A stretch of DNA of 6,233 bases, taken from NCBI GenBank assembly GCA_020249025.1, contig JADCGM010000215.1, forward strand, positions 1 through 6,233, in the 5' to 3' direction. The notes below the pieces were generated by a model. That model saw nothing but the letters and a program-made list of their open reading frames with translations. It made no database searches and was not told where the DNA came from. The stretch comes from Alphaproteobacteria bacterium. Its GTDB lineage: Bacteria; Pseudomonadota; Alphaproteobacteria; Sphingomonadales; Sphingomonadaceae. The position numbers and the translations under genes were made by a program. Numbering within the stretch: position 1 is the stretch's first letter; each line of letters starts with the position of its first letter. Positions 1-5,030 of this stretch are shown here, piece by piece.

Positions 1-206
1 CGCGCCGTGCCGACGATCTCCATCACGCCGACCGCCGCCAGCCCCTCGTTCGAATGGTAGAAGAACGCCCGGTCGCCGATCTGCATCGACCGCAGCCAGA
101 TCGCCACCTGATGGTTGCGAACCCCGTCCCACAGCGTGCGCCCATCGCGGACGAGATCGTCCCACGCATATTTGAACGGCTCGGATTTCATCAGCCAGTA
201 TTGCAT
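1..206 (-). CDS. EVE-domain protein, N-terminal part (runs off the left edge)
   Basis: The minus strand from the ATG at 206 reads 68 codons without a stop and leaves the window. The N-terminus MQYWLMKSEP, followed by YAWDDL (residues 13-18), LWDGVRNHQ (25-33), the stretch MQIGDRAFFYHSNEG (41-55) and GVMEI (60-64), is the standard opening of the EVE family, a PUA-like fold. Family members are usually about 135-160 residues, so roughly half is visible. EVE/THYN1 proteins are thought to recognise modified bases in DNA or RNA through an aromatic pocket; the function in most bacteria is unsettled. The start is chosen because the family begins almost exactly at this Met. No clear Shine-Dalgarno sequence precedes it. 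It is divergent from panB, with 90 bp between the two starts. Family assignment is firm; the biological role is not. Confidence 0.9.
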   Translation of the reverse strand, partial: MQYWLMKSEPFKYAWDDLVRDGRTLWDGVRNHQVAIWLRSMQIGDRAFFYHSNEGLAAVGVMEIVGTA

Positions 207-283
207 GGCCGGAACGGGTAGCGGCCAGCGTGGCGGTGGGCAAGACGCGCCGCTTTGCCCGCGACCCGGCCGTCGCTGCGCGC

Positions 284-289
284 TATAGA
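284..289 (+). promoter_or_regulatory. Possible -10 element of panB, leaderless-type start
   Basis: TATAGA is the most AT-rich hexamer in the divergent gap at 207-296 and ends seven bases before the panB ATG at 297. A -10 box there would put the transcription start at or within a base or two of the ATG, giving a leaderless mRNA. This agrees with the lack of a purine-rich ribosome site. No good -35 box is seen at 16-18 bp: TTGCCC at 255-260 is 23 bp away. Inference from spacing only. Confidence 0.4.
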
Positions 290-296
290 CGGCGGC

Positions 297-1157
297 ATGT
301 CCACGACCTTCACCCTCGACACCGCCACCTCGCGCGCCCATCCGGTGCCGGAGCCCGTGCGCCGGCTGACGGTGCCTGCGATCCAGCAGCGCAAGGGCGG
401 CGCGCCCATCGTCATGCTGACGGCCTACACTGCGCGGATGGCGCAGCTGCTCGATCCGCACTGCGACGTGCTGCTCGTCGGCGATTCGCTGGGGCAGGTG
501 ATCTACGGACTCGACACCACGGTGCGGGTCACGCTCGACATGATGTGCGCGCACGGGGCGGCGGTGGTGCGCGGTTCCTATCGTTCGGTTGTCGTCGTCG
601 ACATGCCGTTCGGCTCCTATGAGGAAGGTCCCGAGGCCGCGTTCCGCTCTGCGGCGCGCGTCCTGCGCGAAACCGGCTGCGCCGCGGTCAAGCTCGAGGG
701 CGGGGCGGCGATGGCGGAAACGATCGCCTTCCTGTCGCAGCGCGGCATCCCGGTGATGGGCCATGTCGGTCTGACGCCGCAGGCGGTCAACGCGCTCGGC
801 GGCTATGGCGCGCGCGGCAAGTCGGACGCCGAATACGCCAAGATCCTCTCGGACGCGAAGGCCGTGGCCGACGCCGGGGCCTTTGCGCTCGTCGTCGAGG
901 GCGTCGTCGAGCCGCTGGCGCGCGAGATCACCGCCGCGGTCGCCTGCCCGACCATCGGCATCGGCGCGTCGCCGGCCTGCGACGGACAGGTGCTCGTCGT
1001 CGACGACATGCTCGGCATGTTCGAGCGCGTGCCCCGCTTCGTGAAGCGCTTCGACGATCTCGCCGCGCGCATCGACGCGGCCGCCGCCACCTACGCCGCA
1101 GCCGTCCGCGACCGCAGCTTCCCGACCGACGCGCAGCTCTACGGCACCAAGCGCTAG
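297..1157 (+). CDS. panB: 3-methyl-2-oxobutanoate hydroxymethyltransferase (ketopantoate hydroxymethyltransferase)
   Basis: PanB transfers a hydroxymethyl group from 5,10-methylene-tetrahydrofolate to 2-oxoisovalerate, making ketopantoate, the first committed step to pantothenate and coenzyme A. It is a cytosolic Mg2+-dependent TIM barrel that normally forms decamers. All expected motifs are present: LTAYTA (41-46), VGDSLG with metal ligand D63, DMPFGSY with D102, VKLEGG with K132 and E134, GHVGLTPQ (155-162), VVEGV with catalytic E201 and IGIGAS (220-225). These match E. coli D45, D84, K112/E114 and E181 at a near-constant offset. A TTG 42 bases upstream, at 255, is in frame, but the ATG at 297 gives 286 residues, close to family length, and follows the TATAGA element, so I prefer it. 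No panC or panD lies in the window. The next gene starts 40 bp downstream. Confidence 0.97.
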   Translation: MSTTFTLDTATSRAHPVPEPVRRLTVPAIQQRKGGAPIVMLTAYTARMAQLLDPHCDVLLVGDSLGQVIYGLDTTVRVTLDMMCAHGAAVVRGSYRSVVVVDMPFGSYEEGPEAAFRSAARVLRETGCAAVKLEGGAAMAETIAFLSQRGIPVMGHVGLTPQAVNALGGYGARGKSDAEYAKILSDAKAVADAGAFALVVEGVVEPLAREITAAVACPTIGIGASPACDGQVLVVDDMLGMFERVPRFVKRFDDLAARIDAAAATYAAAVRDRSFPTDAQLYGTKR

Positions 1158-1161
1158 CGGC

Positions 1162-1190
1162 TGGAACCGGAGCGGCGGTCGCGCCATATC
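1162..1190 (+). promoter_or_regulatory. Weak promoter-like pair before the exonuclease gene
   Basis: CATATC (1185-1190) ends seven bases before the ATG at 1198, the same spacing as TATAGA before panB. TGGAAC (1162-1167) lies 17 bp upstream of it and matches three of six -35 consensus bases. AGGTG (1191-1195) is only two bases from the ATG, too close for a normal Shine-Dalgarno site. The gene could instead be read from the panB transcript. Low-confidence inference. Confidence 0.25.
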
Positions 1191-1197
1191 AGGTGCG

Positions 1198-2202
1198 ATG
1201 GCGACGCTCGGCGACTGGATCGATCCCCGGCCGGAGGGAATCTACATTCCGGCGGCGGACGCCTGGATCGACCCCTCGCGCCCCAAGCCGCGCGCGCTTG
1301 TCACTCACGGCCATGCCGATCACGCCCGCGGCGGCCACGGCACCGTGCTGGCGACGCCCGGGACGCTGGCGATCATGGAAGCCCGCTACGGCCCCCAGCC
1401 GGGCGGGCAGGGGGTGCAGTACGGCGAGACCGTCGATCTCGGCGGCGGCGTCACCGCGGGCTTCGTTCCCGCGGGCCATGTGCTCGGCAGCGCCCAGATC
1501 CTGCTCGAACATCGCGGCGAGCGCATCGTCGTCTCCGGCGACTACAAGCGCCGCCCCGATCCGACCTGTGCGCCGTTCCAGCCGGTCCCGTGCGACATCT
1601 TCATCACCGAGGCGACTTTCGGCCTGCCCGTCTTCCGCCACCCCGACACGTCAGGAGAGATCCAGAAGCTGCTCGACGCCCGCGCTGCCAACCCCGATCG
1701 CTGCGTCCTCGTCGGGGCCTATGCGCTTGGCAAGGCGCAGCGCTTGATCGCCGAACTGCGCGCGCTCGGCTATGCGGCTCCGGTCTACATCCATGGCGCG
1801 ATGCAGAAGCTCTGCGACCTTTACGCCGCGCACGGCGTCGATCTCGGCGAGCTGGGCCCGGCCGCGGGGCTGAATCCCGCCGACCTCAAGGGACAGATCG
1901 TTGTCGCGCCGCCCTCGGCGCTCAACGACCGGTGGTCGCGGCGGCTGCCCGATCCGATCACCGCCATGGCCTCGGGCTGGATGCGCGTCCGCCAGCGCGC
2001 GCGCCAGCGCAATGTCGAGCTGCCGCTCGTCATCTCCGACCACGCCGATTGGGACGAGCTGACGCAGACGCTGATGGAGATCGCCCCGCACGAGGTGTGG
2101 GTGACCCACGGCCGCGAGGATGCGCTCATCCACTGGTGCCAGACCCGCCAGATCCGCGCCCGCGAACTCCACCTCACCGGCCGTGAAGACGAGGACGACT
2201 AG
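1198..2202 (+). CDS. Ligase-associated DNA exonuclease (metallo-beta-lactamase / beta-CASP fold)
   Basis: This is a 334-residue soluble MBL-fold nuclease of the type often found beside an ATP-dependent DNA ligase, an Lhr-like helicase and a phosphoesterase, a set proposed to act in DNA repair. The MBL motifs are visible: THGHADH (36-42, metal ligands H37, H39, D41, H42), AGHVLGSAQ (92-100, H94), SGDYKRRP (113-120, D115), SDHADW (280-285, H282) and WVTHG (301-305, H304). Between about 140 and 280 lies the beta-CASP-like insertion, with GAYALGKAQRL (173-183), the equivalent of the conserved lysine-containing segment in SNM1/Artemis and CPSF relatives. The short acidic tail EDEDD and the overall length are usual. 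The start at 1198 is supported by the family N-terminus (W7, I15-Y16-I17-P18). The ligase, helicase and phosphoesterase are not in this window, so the gene stands apart from its usual partners here. Exonuclease activity is a family inference. Confidence 0.9.
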   Translation: MATLGDWIDPRPEGIYIPAADAWIDPSRPKPRALVTHGHADHARGGHGTVLATPGTLAIMEARYGPQPGGQGVQYGETVDLGGGVTAGFVPAGHVLGSAQILLEHRGERIVVSGDYKRRPDPTCAPFQPVPCDIFITEATFGLPVFRHPDTSGEIQKLLDARAANPDRCVLVGAYALGKAQRLIAELRALGYAAPVYIHGAMQKLCDLYAAHGVDLGELGPAAGLNPADLKGQIVVAPPSALNDRWSRRLPDPITAMASGWMRVRQRARQRNVELPLVISDHADWDELTQTLMEIAPHEVWVTHGREDALIHWCQTRQIRARELHLTGREDEDD

Positions 2203-2204
2203 GC

Positions 2205-2233
2205 TTGCCACGCCCGCGCCCCCGCTCTTAGGG
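2205..2233 (+). promoter_or_regulatory. Possible promoter of the Lrp/AsnC-domain gene
   Basis: TTGCCA (2205-2210), three bases after the exonuclease stop codon, matches five of six -35 consensus bases. Seventeen bases on is TTAGGG (2228-2233), in the place of a -10 box but a poor match to TATAAT, ending seven bases before the ATG at 2241. AGGG at 2230-2233 could equally be a short Shine-Dalgarno site at ideal distance, so the start may be either leaderless or conventional. Confidence 0.3.
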
Positions 2234-2240
2234 TCGCGCC

Positions 2241-2507
2241 ATGTCCAAACAGCAATTCTTCGTCTTCGTGCAGGTCGAGCGCGGCATGACCTACAAGGTC
2301 GGCCGCCGGCTGGTGAAGGAGGTCCCCCACGTCAAGGAGGTCTCCTCGATCAGCGGCAAATGGGACCTGCTCGTGAAGATCGTCGTCGACAGCCGCGAGG
2401 ACGTCGGCGAACTCATCAACGACAAGCTCGCCGCCATCGACGGCATCCGCCGCACGAAAACGGTGGTCGCCTATTTCGTCTACAATCCCGACGACGTGTT
2501 CTTCTGA
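2241..2507 (+). CDS. Stand-alone Lrp/AsnC ligand-binding (RAM) domain protein
   Basis: This 88-residue protein is a complete RAM domain without the N-terminal helix-turn-helix of full Lrp/AsnC regulators (about 150 residues). Strand FFVFVQVERG (6-15) is followed by a helix (16-28), the pair VKEVSSISGKWDLLVKIVV (31-49) with the typical G-x-x-D turn (G39, D42), a second helix (53-65) and the closing segment IRRTKTVVAYFV (69-80). Such domains form dimers and octamers that bind amino acids between subunits. Stand-alone versions are known in bacteria and archaea and are thought to sense ligand or modulate full-length Lrp proteins. No helix-turn-helix is visible in the 38 bp before the ATG, so this is a natural small protein rather than a truncated reading of a larger one. 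It lies 38 bp after the exonuclease gene. DNA binding by itself is unlikely; the ligand is unknown. Confidence 0.88.
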   Translation: MSKQQFFVFVQVERGMTYKVGRRLVKEVPHVKEVSSISGKWDLLVKIVVDSREDVGELINDKLAAIDGIRRTKTVVAYFVYNPDDVFF

Positions 2508-2510
2508 GGC

Positions 2511-2540
2511 CTCCCCTCCCTCCAGGGAGGGGTAGGGGAG
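2511..2540 (+). repeat. C/G-tract palindrome, copy 1, just after the Lrp/AsnC-domain gene
   Basis: Bases 2513-2520 (CCCCTCCC) pair perfectly with 2525-2532 (GGGAGGGG) around a four-base TCCA loop, and the tail TAGGGGAG follows. The hairpin starts five bases after the stop codon. It could slow or end transcription, but no T-run follows, so it is not a standard intrinsic terminator. The stem plus the TAGGGG tail is shared with the two copies downstream, which marks it as a repeat unit. Confidence 0.7.
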
Positions 2541-2561
2541 TGCGCTTGAGCTGCCGCGATG

Positions 2562-2602
2562 CACCCCCTCCCCCGAACCGGGGGAGGGTAGGGGTGGGGG
2601 GG
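2562..2602 (+). repeat. C/G-tract palindrome, copy 2, with a G-quadruplex-type tail
   Basis: A nine-base stem is formed by 2566-2574 (CCCTCCCCC) and 2580-2588 (GGGGGAGGG) with loop GAACC, followed by TAGGGGTGGGGGGG. The right half has four G-tracts of 5, 3, 4 and 7 bases (2580-2602) with loops of 1, 2 and 1, the canonical pattern for an intramolecular G-quadruplex on the plus strand. The unit resembles copy 1 in the same orientation and copy 3 in reverse. Confidence 0.7.
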
Positions 2603-2631
2603 CTGCCCGGATGTAGCGCTTCGTTCGGGGA

Positions 2632-2670
2632 CGCCCCCACCCTGACCCTCCCCCCGTCGGTGGGAGGGGA
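2632..2670 (-). repeat. C/G-tract palindrome, copy 3, inverted relative to copy 2
   Basis: On the minus strand this reads like copy 2: CCCTCCC, a short loop, GGGAGGG, then TCAGGGTGGGGG. The stem is 2646-2652 with 2662-2668 (seven pairs), and an inner two-pair stem is possible. Four G-tracts on the minus strand (2634-2655; lengths 5, 3, 3, 6; loops 1, 3, 1) make a second quadruplex-type motif, on the opposite strand from that of copy 2. Copies 2 and 3 together form an imperfect inverted pair around a spacer of about 29 bp. The rest of the gap to nhaA (2671-2720) shows no other structure. Confidence 0.65.
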
Positions 2671-2707
2671 TTCGCCCGATTTCGCTTCCGCCACGGTCCG
2701 CCCGCAG

Positions 2708-2713
2708 GTACAT
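2708..2713 (+). promoter_or_regulatory. Weak -10-like element before nhaA
   Basis: GTACAT ends seven bases before the nhaA ATG at 2721, the same placement as the AT-rich hexamers before panB and the exonuclease gene. The match to TATAAT is poor and no -35 box is evident. Its only support is position and the absence of a Shine-Dalgarno site (a lone AGG lies 12 bases before the ATG). Confidence 0.18.
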
Positions 2714-2720
2714 CCGCGCC

Positions 2721-3887
2721 ATGACCGCGTCCCGTCCCCGTTCTGCGCTGCGTACCTTCATGGCGAGCGAGGCTGCCGGCGGCTTCGTGCTGATCGGGGC
2801 CGCGGTGCTGGCGCTCATCGTCGCCAATTCGCCGCTCGCGGACAGCTATTTCGGCGTCCTGAAAAGCTACCTCGGCCCGCTGTCGGTCCTGCACTGGATC
2901 AACGATGCGCTGATGGCGCTGTTCTTCCTGCTCGTCGGGCTGGAGATCAAGCGCGAGGTGCTCGACGGTCAGCTCTCGACCTGGGAGCGGCGGGCGCTGC
3001 CCGGCGCGGCGGCGGTGGCGGGCATGCTCGTCCCCGCGCTCATCTACGTCGCGATCAACAGCGGCGATCCCACCGCTCTGCGCGGCTGGGCGATCCCGGC
3101 GGCGACCGACATCGCCTTCGCGCTGGGCGTTCTGGCGCTGCTCGGCTCGCGCGTGCCCGCCTCGCTCAAGATCTTCCTGACCGCTGTCGCCGTTCTCGAC
3201 GATCTCGGCGCGATCGTCATCATCGCCCTGTTCTACACCAGCGACCTGCAACTCGGCCCGCTGATCGGCGCGGCCGGCGGCCTCGCGTTCCTCTACGGCC
3301 TCAACCGCGCCGGCGTGCGCAGCCTTATCCCCTATCTGCTCGTCGGCGCAGGCGTCTGGGTGGCGGTGCTGCTGTCGGGCGTCCATGCGACGCTCGCCGG
3401 CGTCGCCGTGGCGCTGACCATTCCGCTGCGCCCGACCCCGGGGCGGCCCGAAGCGACGGACTCGCCGCTCCACACGCTTGAACATGGGCTCGCGCCGTGG
3501 GTCGCCTTCGCGGTCGTCCCGATCTTCGGCTTCGCCAACGCCGGTGTCAGCTTTTCGGGCCTCGGCATTGAGGAGGCGCTGGCCCCGGTGCCGCTCGGCA
3601 TCGCGCTCGGCCTGTTCCTCGGCAAGCAGCTCGGCATCTTCGGCGCGGTCTGGGCGATGGTGAAGTTCGGCGCGGCGCAGCTGCCCGCCGACGCCTCGTG
3701 GCGGCAGGTCTACGGCGTCGCCATCCTCTGCGGCATCGGCTTCACCATGAGCCTGTTCATCGGCGGGCTCGCTTTCGGCGAGGGCACCACCCGCGGCGAC
3801 GAGGTCAAGATCGGCGTTCTCGCCGGCTCGCTGCTCTCGGCGCTCGCGGGCTACGTCCTGCTTAGTGCATCTCCTCGCCGCCGCTGA
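2721..3887 (+). CDS. nhaA: Na+/H+ antiporter NhaA
   Basis: NhaA is an inner-membrane electrogenic antiporter that exports Na+ or Li+ in exchange for two H+, giving salt and alkaline-pH tolerance. The 388 residues equal the length of the E. coli protein, with about twelve hydrophobic segments. Diagnostic residues are present: GLEIKRE (73-79, E75 for E. coli E78), PAATDIAFALGVL (126-138, T129 and D130 for T132 and D133), AVLDDLGAI (158-165... D160 and D161 for the ion-binding D163 and D164), SGVHATLAG (219-227, H222 for the pH-response H225), LEHGLAPW (253-260) and GKQLG (301-305, K302 for K300). The start is supported by the family-like opening FMASEAAGGFVLIGAAVLA (13-31), which needs the upstream Met. 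The final 26 bases overlap the end of the SDR gene on the other strand. Regulation by NhaR is not seen: no LysR-type gene is nearby. Confidence 0.97.
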   Translation: MTASRPRSALRTFMASEAAGGFVLIGAAVLALIVANSPLADSYFGVLKSYLGPLSVLHWINDALMALFFLLVGLEIKREVLDGQLSTWERRALPGAAAVAGMLVPALIYVAINSGDPTALRGWAIPAATDIAFALGVLALLGSRVPASLKIFLTAVAVLDDLGAIVIIALFYTSDLQLGPLIGAAGGLAFLYGLNRAGVRSLIPYLLVGAGVWVAVLLSGVHATLAGVAVALTIPLRPTPGRPEATDSPLHTLEHGLAPWVAFAVVPIFGFANAGVSFSGLGIEEALAPVPLGIALGLFLGKQLGIFGAVWAMVKFGAAQLPADASWRQVYGVAILCGIGFTMSLFIGGLAFGEGTTRGDEVKIGVLAGSLLSALAGYVLLSASPRRR

Positions 3888-4659
3888 CGTTCAGCGCTTC
3901 GCCGGTGATGTAGAAGGCGTCATCGGACGCGAGGAAGGCGCAGGCCGCGGCCGTGTCGCCCGGGACGCCCGGCCGCCCCATCGGGTTCTTCGCGGCCATG
4001 TTGGCGAGATAGGCCTCGACTGTGTCGAAGCCCAGCAGCTTCGAGAAATACTCGTTCTGCTGCGCGCCCAGGCCCGTCGTCACATGGTTGGGGCAGACCG
4101 CGTTGACGGTGATCCCGTGCTTGCCGAGCTCGACCGCGGTGGCGCGGGTCAGCCCGACCATGCCGTGCTTCGACGACACATAAGCGGGGAGGTGCGGGAA
4201 GCCCGTCTTCGCCGCCTGGCTGGCGATGTTGATGATCCGCCCGCCGCCGCCCTGCGTCACCATCGCCCGCGCCGCCGCCTGCGTGCAGTAGAAGGCGCCC
4301 GACAGGTTGACTCCGATGACAAGGTCCCAGTCCTTCGGATCGACATCGAGCAGCGGCTTCATCATGAAGCCGATCCCGGCATTGTTGACCATGATGTCGA
4401 TCCGGCCGAACCGCTTCACCGTCTCCTCGACGAGCGCCGCGCACTGCGCCGCATCCGACACGTCGCAGGCGATCGTCTCGACCTTCGCGCCGCGCGCGCG
4501 AAGCTCGGCGGCCACGCCCTCGGCTTCCGCGTCGATCCGCAAATCCGAGACGACGCAGTGCGCGCCCTCGTCGGCGAAGCGCTGCAGGATGCCCTGGCCG
4601 AGCCCGCGCTCCTTGCCCGAGCCGGTGACGACCGCGACCTTCCCTCCGAGGCGCTTCAT
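3862..4659 (-). CDS. Short-chain dehydrogenase/reductase (SDR, classical type)
   Basis: This 265-residue cytosolic oxidoreductase carries the classical SDR Rossmann pattern: VAVVTGSGKERGLGQG (8-23), an acidic D39 ending strand 2 (VVSD), which favours NAD(H) over NADP(H), CDV (65-67), NNAG (92-95), N119, S147 and the Y160-x3-K164 catalytic pair (YVSSK), then CPNHVTTGL (189-197) and a C-terminal ITGEALNVSGG (251-261). The glycine motif has two extra residues compared with TGxxxGxG. Residues 198-225 form an insertion in the substrate-loop region, reminiscent of sugar-alcohol and acetoin-type dehydrogenases; the substrate cannot be told. The start at 4659 is preferred because MKRLGGKVAVVTG is the normal SDR opening and ATG overlaps the stop of the upstream gene as TGATG, with the purine-rich GAGGGAGGGGG just before. 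The gene is thus coupled to the RedY/HapK-like gene. Its end overlaps nhaA by 26 bp, tail to tail. Confidence 0.93.
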   Translation of the reverse strand: MKRLGGKVAVVTGSGKERGLGQGILQRFADEGAHCVVSDLRIDAEAEGVAAELRARGAKVETIACDVSDAAQCAALVEETVKRFGRIDIMVNNAGIGFMMKPLLDVDPKDWDLVIGVNLSGAFYCTQAAARAMVTQGGGGRIINIASQAAKTGFPHLPAYVSSKHGMVGLTRATAVELGKHGITVNAVCPNHVTTGLGAQQNEYFSKLLGFDTVEAYLANMAAKNPMGRPGVPGDTAAACAFLASDDAFYITGEALNVSGGEEMH

Positions 4660-4976
4660 CACGCCCCCTCCCTCAGCGCTTCGGTGAGGATGAAGAGCGG
4701 GTTGTCGGCGAATTCGGCGAACTCCGCCGCGCCCTTCTGGACGGTCTCCGACGCCACGTCGCGCCCGAAGCCTTCCATGTCGGGCACGTCGATGACCTCG
4801 ATGTATTGGTATGGCGGCTTGCCGTCGCCGATCAGCAGCCCGGTGGCGCGATAGACCTGAAAGTCGTCGACCGACGGCAGCGAACGCACCACCGGCAGGT
4901 CGGTGGTCTTCGCCCAATGCTCATAGGCGGCGACGTCGGCGCCGGGCTTCAGATTGAACAGCACGATGATCCGCAT
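4659..4976 (-). CDS. RedY/HapK-like small dimeric alpha/beta-barrel-type protein
   Basis: This 105-residue protein begins MRIIVLFNLKPG and continues with AAYEHWAKTTDLP (16-28), VRSLPSVDDFQVYRATGLL (30-48), PPYQYIEVIDVPDM (54-67) and a final FILTEAL (95-101). The pattern (hydrophobic strand, helix with Y18 and W21, a PSVDDFQVYR strand, a YIEVIDV strand) fits a ferredoxin-like fold of the EthD/ABM superfamily, and I recognise it as similar to proteins labelled RedY-like or HapK, named after prodigiosin-cluster genes. No prodigiosin genes are present here; relatives in sphingomonads commonly sit beside catabolic dehydrogenases, so a role in handling a reactive intermediate is possible but unproven. 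A good Shine-Dalgarno site (AGGAG) lies eight bases before the ATG. The stop overlaps the SDR start by one base. It could also be described simply as an EthD-like protein. Confidence 0.75.
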   Translation of the reverse strand: MRIIVLFNLKPGADVAAYEHWAKTTDLPVVRSLPSVDDFQVYRATGLLIGDGKPPYQYIEVIDVPDMEGFGRDVASETVQKGAAEFAEFADNPLFILTEALREGA

Positions 4977-4984
4977 GGTCGTTG

Positions 4985-4989
4985 CTCCT
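4985..4989 (-). promoter_or_regulatory. Ribosome binding site of the RedY/HapK-like gene
   Basis: AGGAG on the minus strand, eight bases before the ATG at 4976. It is the clearest Shine-Dalgarno sequence before a gene start in the window apart from the purine run before the SDR, and it contrasts with the plus-strand genes, which have AT-rich hexamers near the ATG instead. Confidence 0.65.
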
Positions 4990-5000
4990 GTTGAACGTCG

Positions 5001-5030
5001 AATGCATCCCCAATCAAATCAGCTCGTCAT
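5001..5030 (-). promoter_or_regulatory. Possible promoter of the HapK-SDR pair, with the -35 inside the repeat end
   Basis: On the minus strand ATGACG (5030-5025) matches four of six -35 consensus bases and is the outer end of the 99-bp inverted-repeat element. Eighteen bases later is TGCATT (5006-5001), matching three of six -10 bases. A start near 4994 would leave a leader of about 18 bases that just contains the AGGAG site. The arrangement is plausible but each box is weak. Confidence 0.3.

Noticed and set aside
255..296. TTG start giving panB 14 extra residues
   Set aside because: The extension MPATRPSLRAIDGG is not PanB-like and would cover the TATAGA element; the ATG at 297 gives a family-like length.
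2511..2670. CRISPR-like array
   Set aside because: The three units differ in orientation and loop sequence, spacers are unequal, and no cas gene is present.
2120..3485. Long open frames on both strands (453 codons plus, 428 codons minus) across the Lrp/AsnC gene, the repeat gap and nhaA
   Set aside because: Both are arginine-, alanine- and aspartate-rich shadow translations of high-GC DNA, run through the C/G-tract repeats, and have no recognisable domain. The Lrp/AsnC and nhaA frames explain the coding.
3865..4854. Plus-strand open frame of 329 codons opposite the SDR and HapK-like genes
   Set aside because: It is antisense to two clear genes, rich in Arg, Asp, His and Val as expected for the complementary strand of high-GC coding DNA, and shows no family motif.
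4660..4917. Upstream extension of the SDR by 86 residues
   Set aside because: This part overlaps the HapK-like gene in another frame and resembles no domain; the SDR fold begins at the ATG at 4659, which is coupled to the HapK-like stop.
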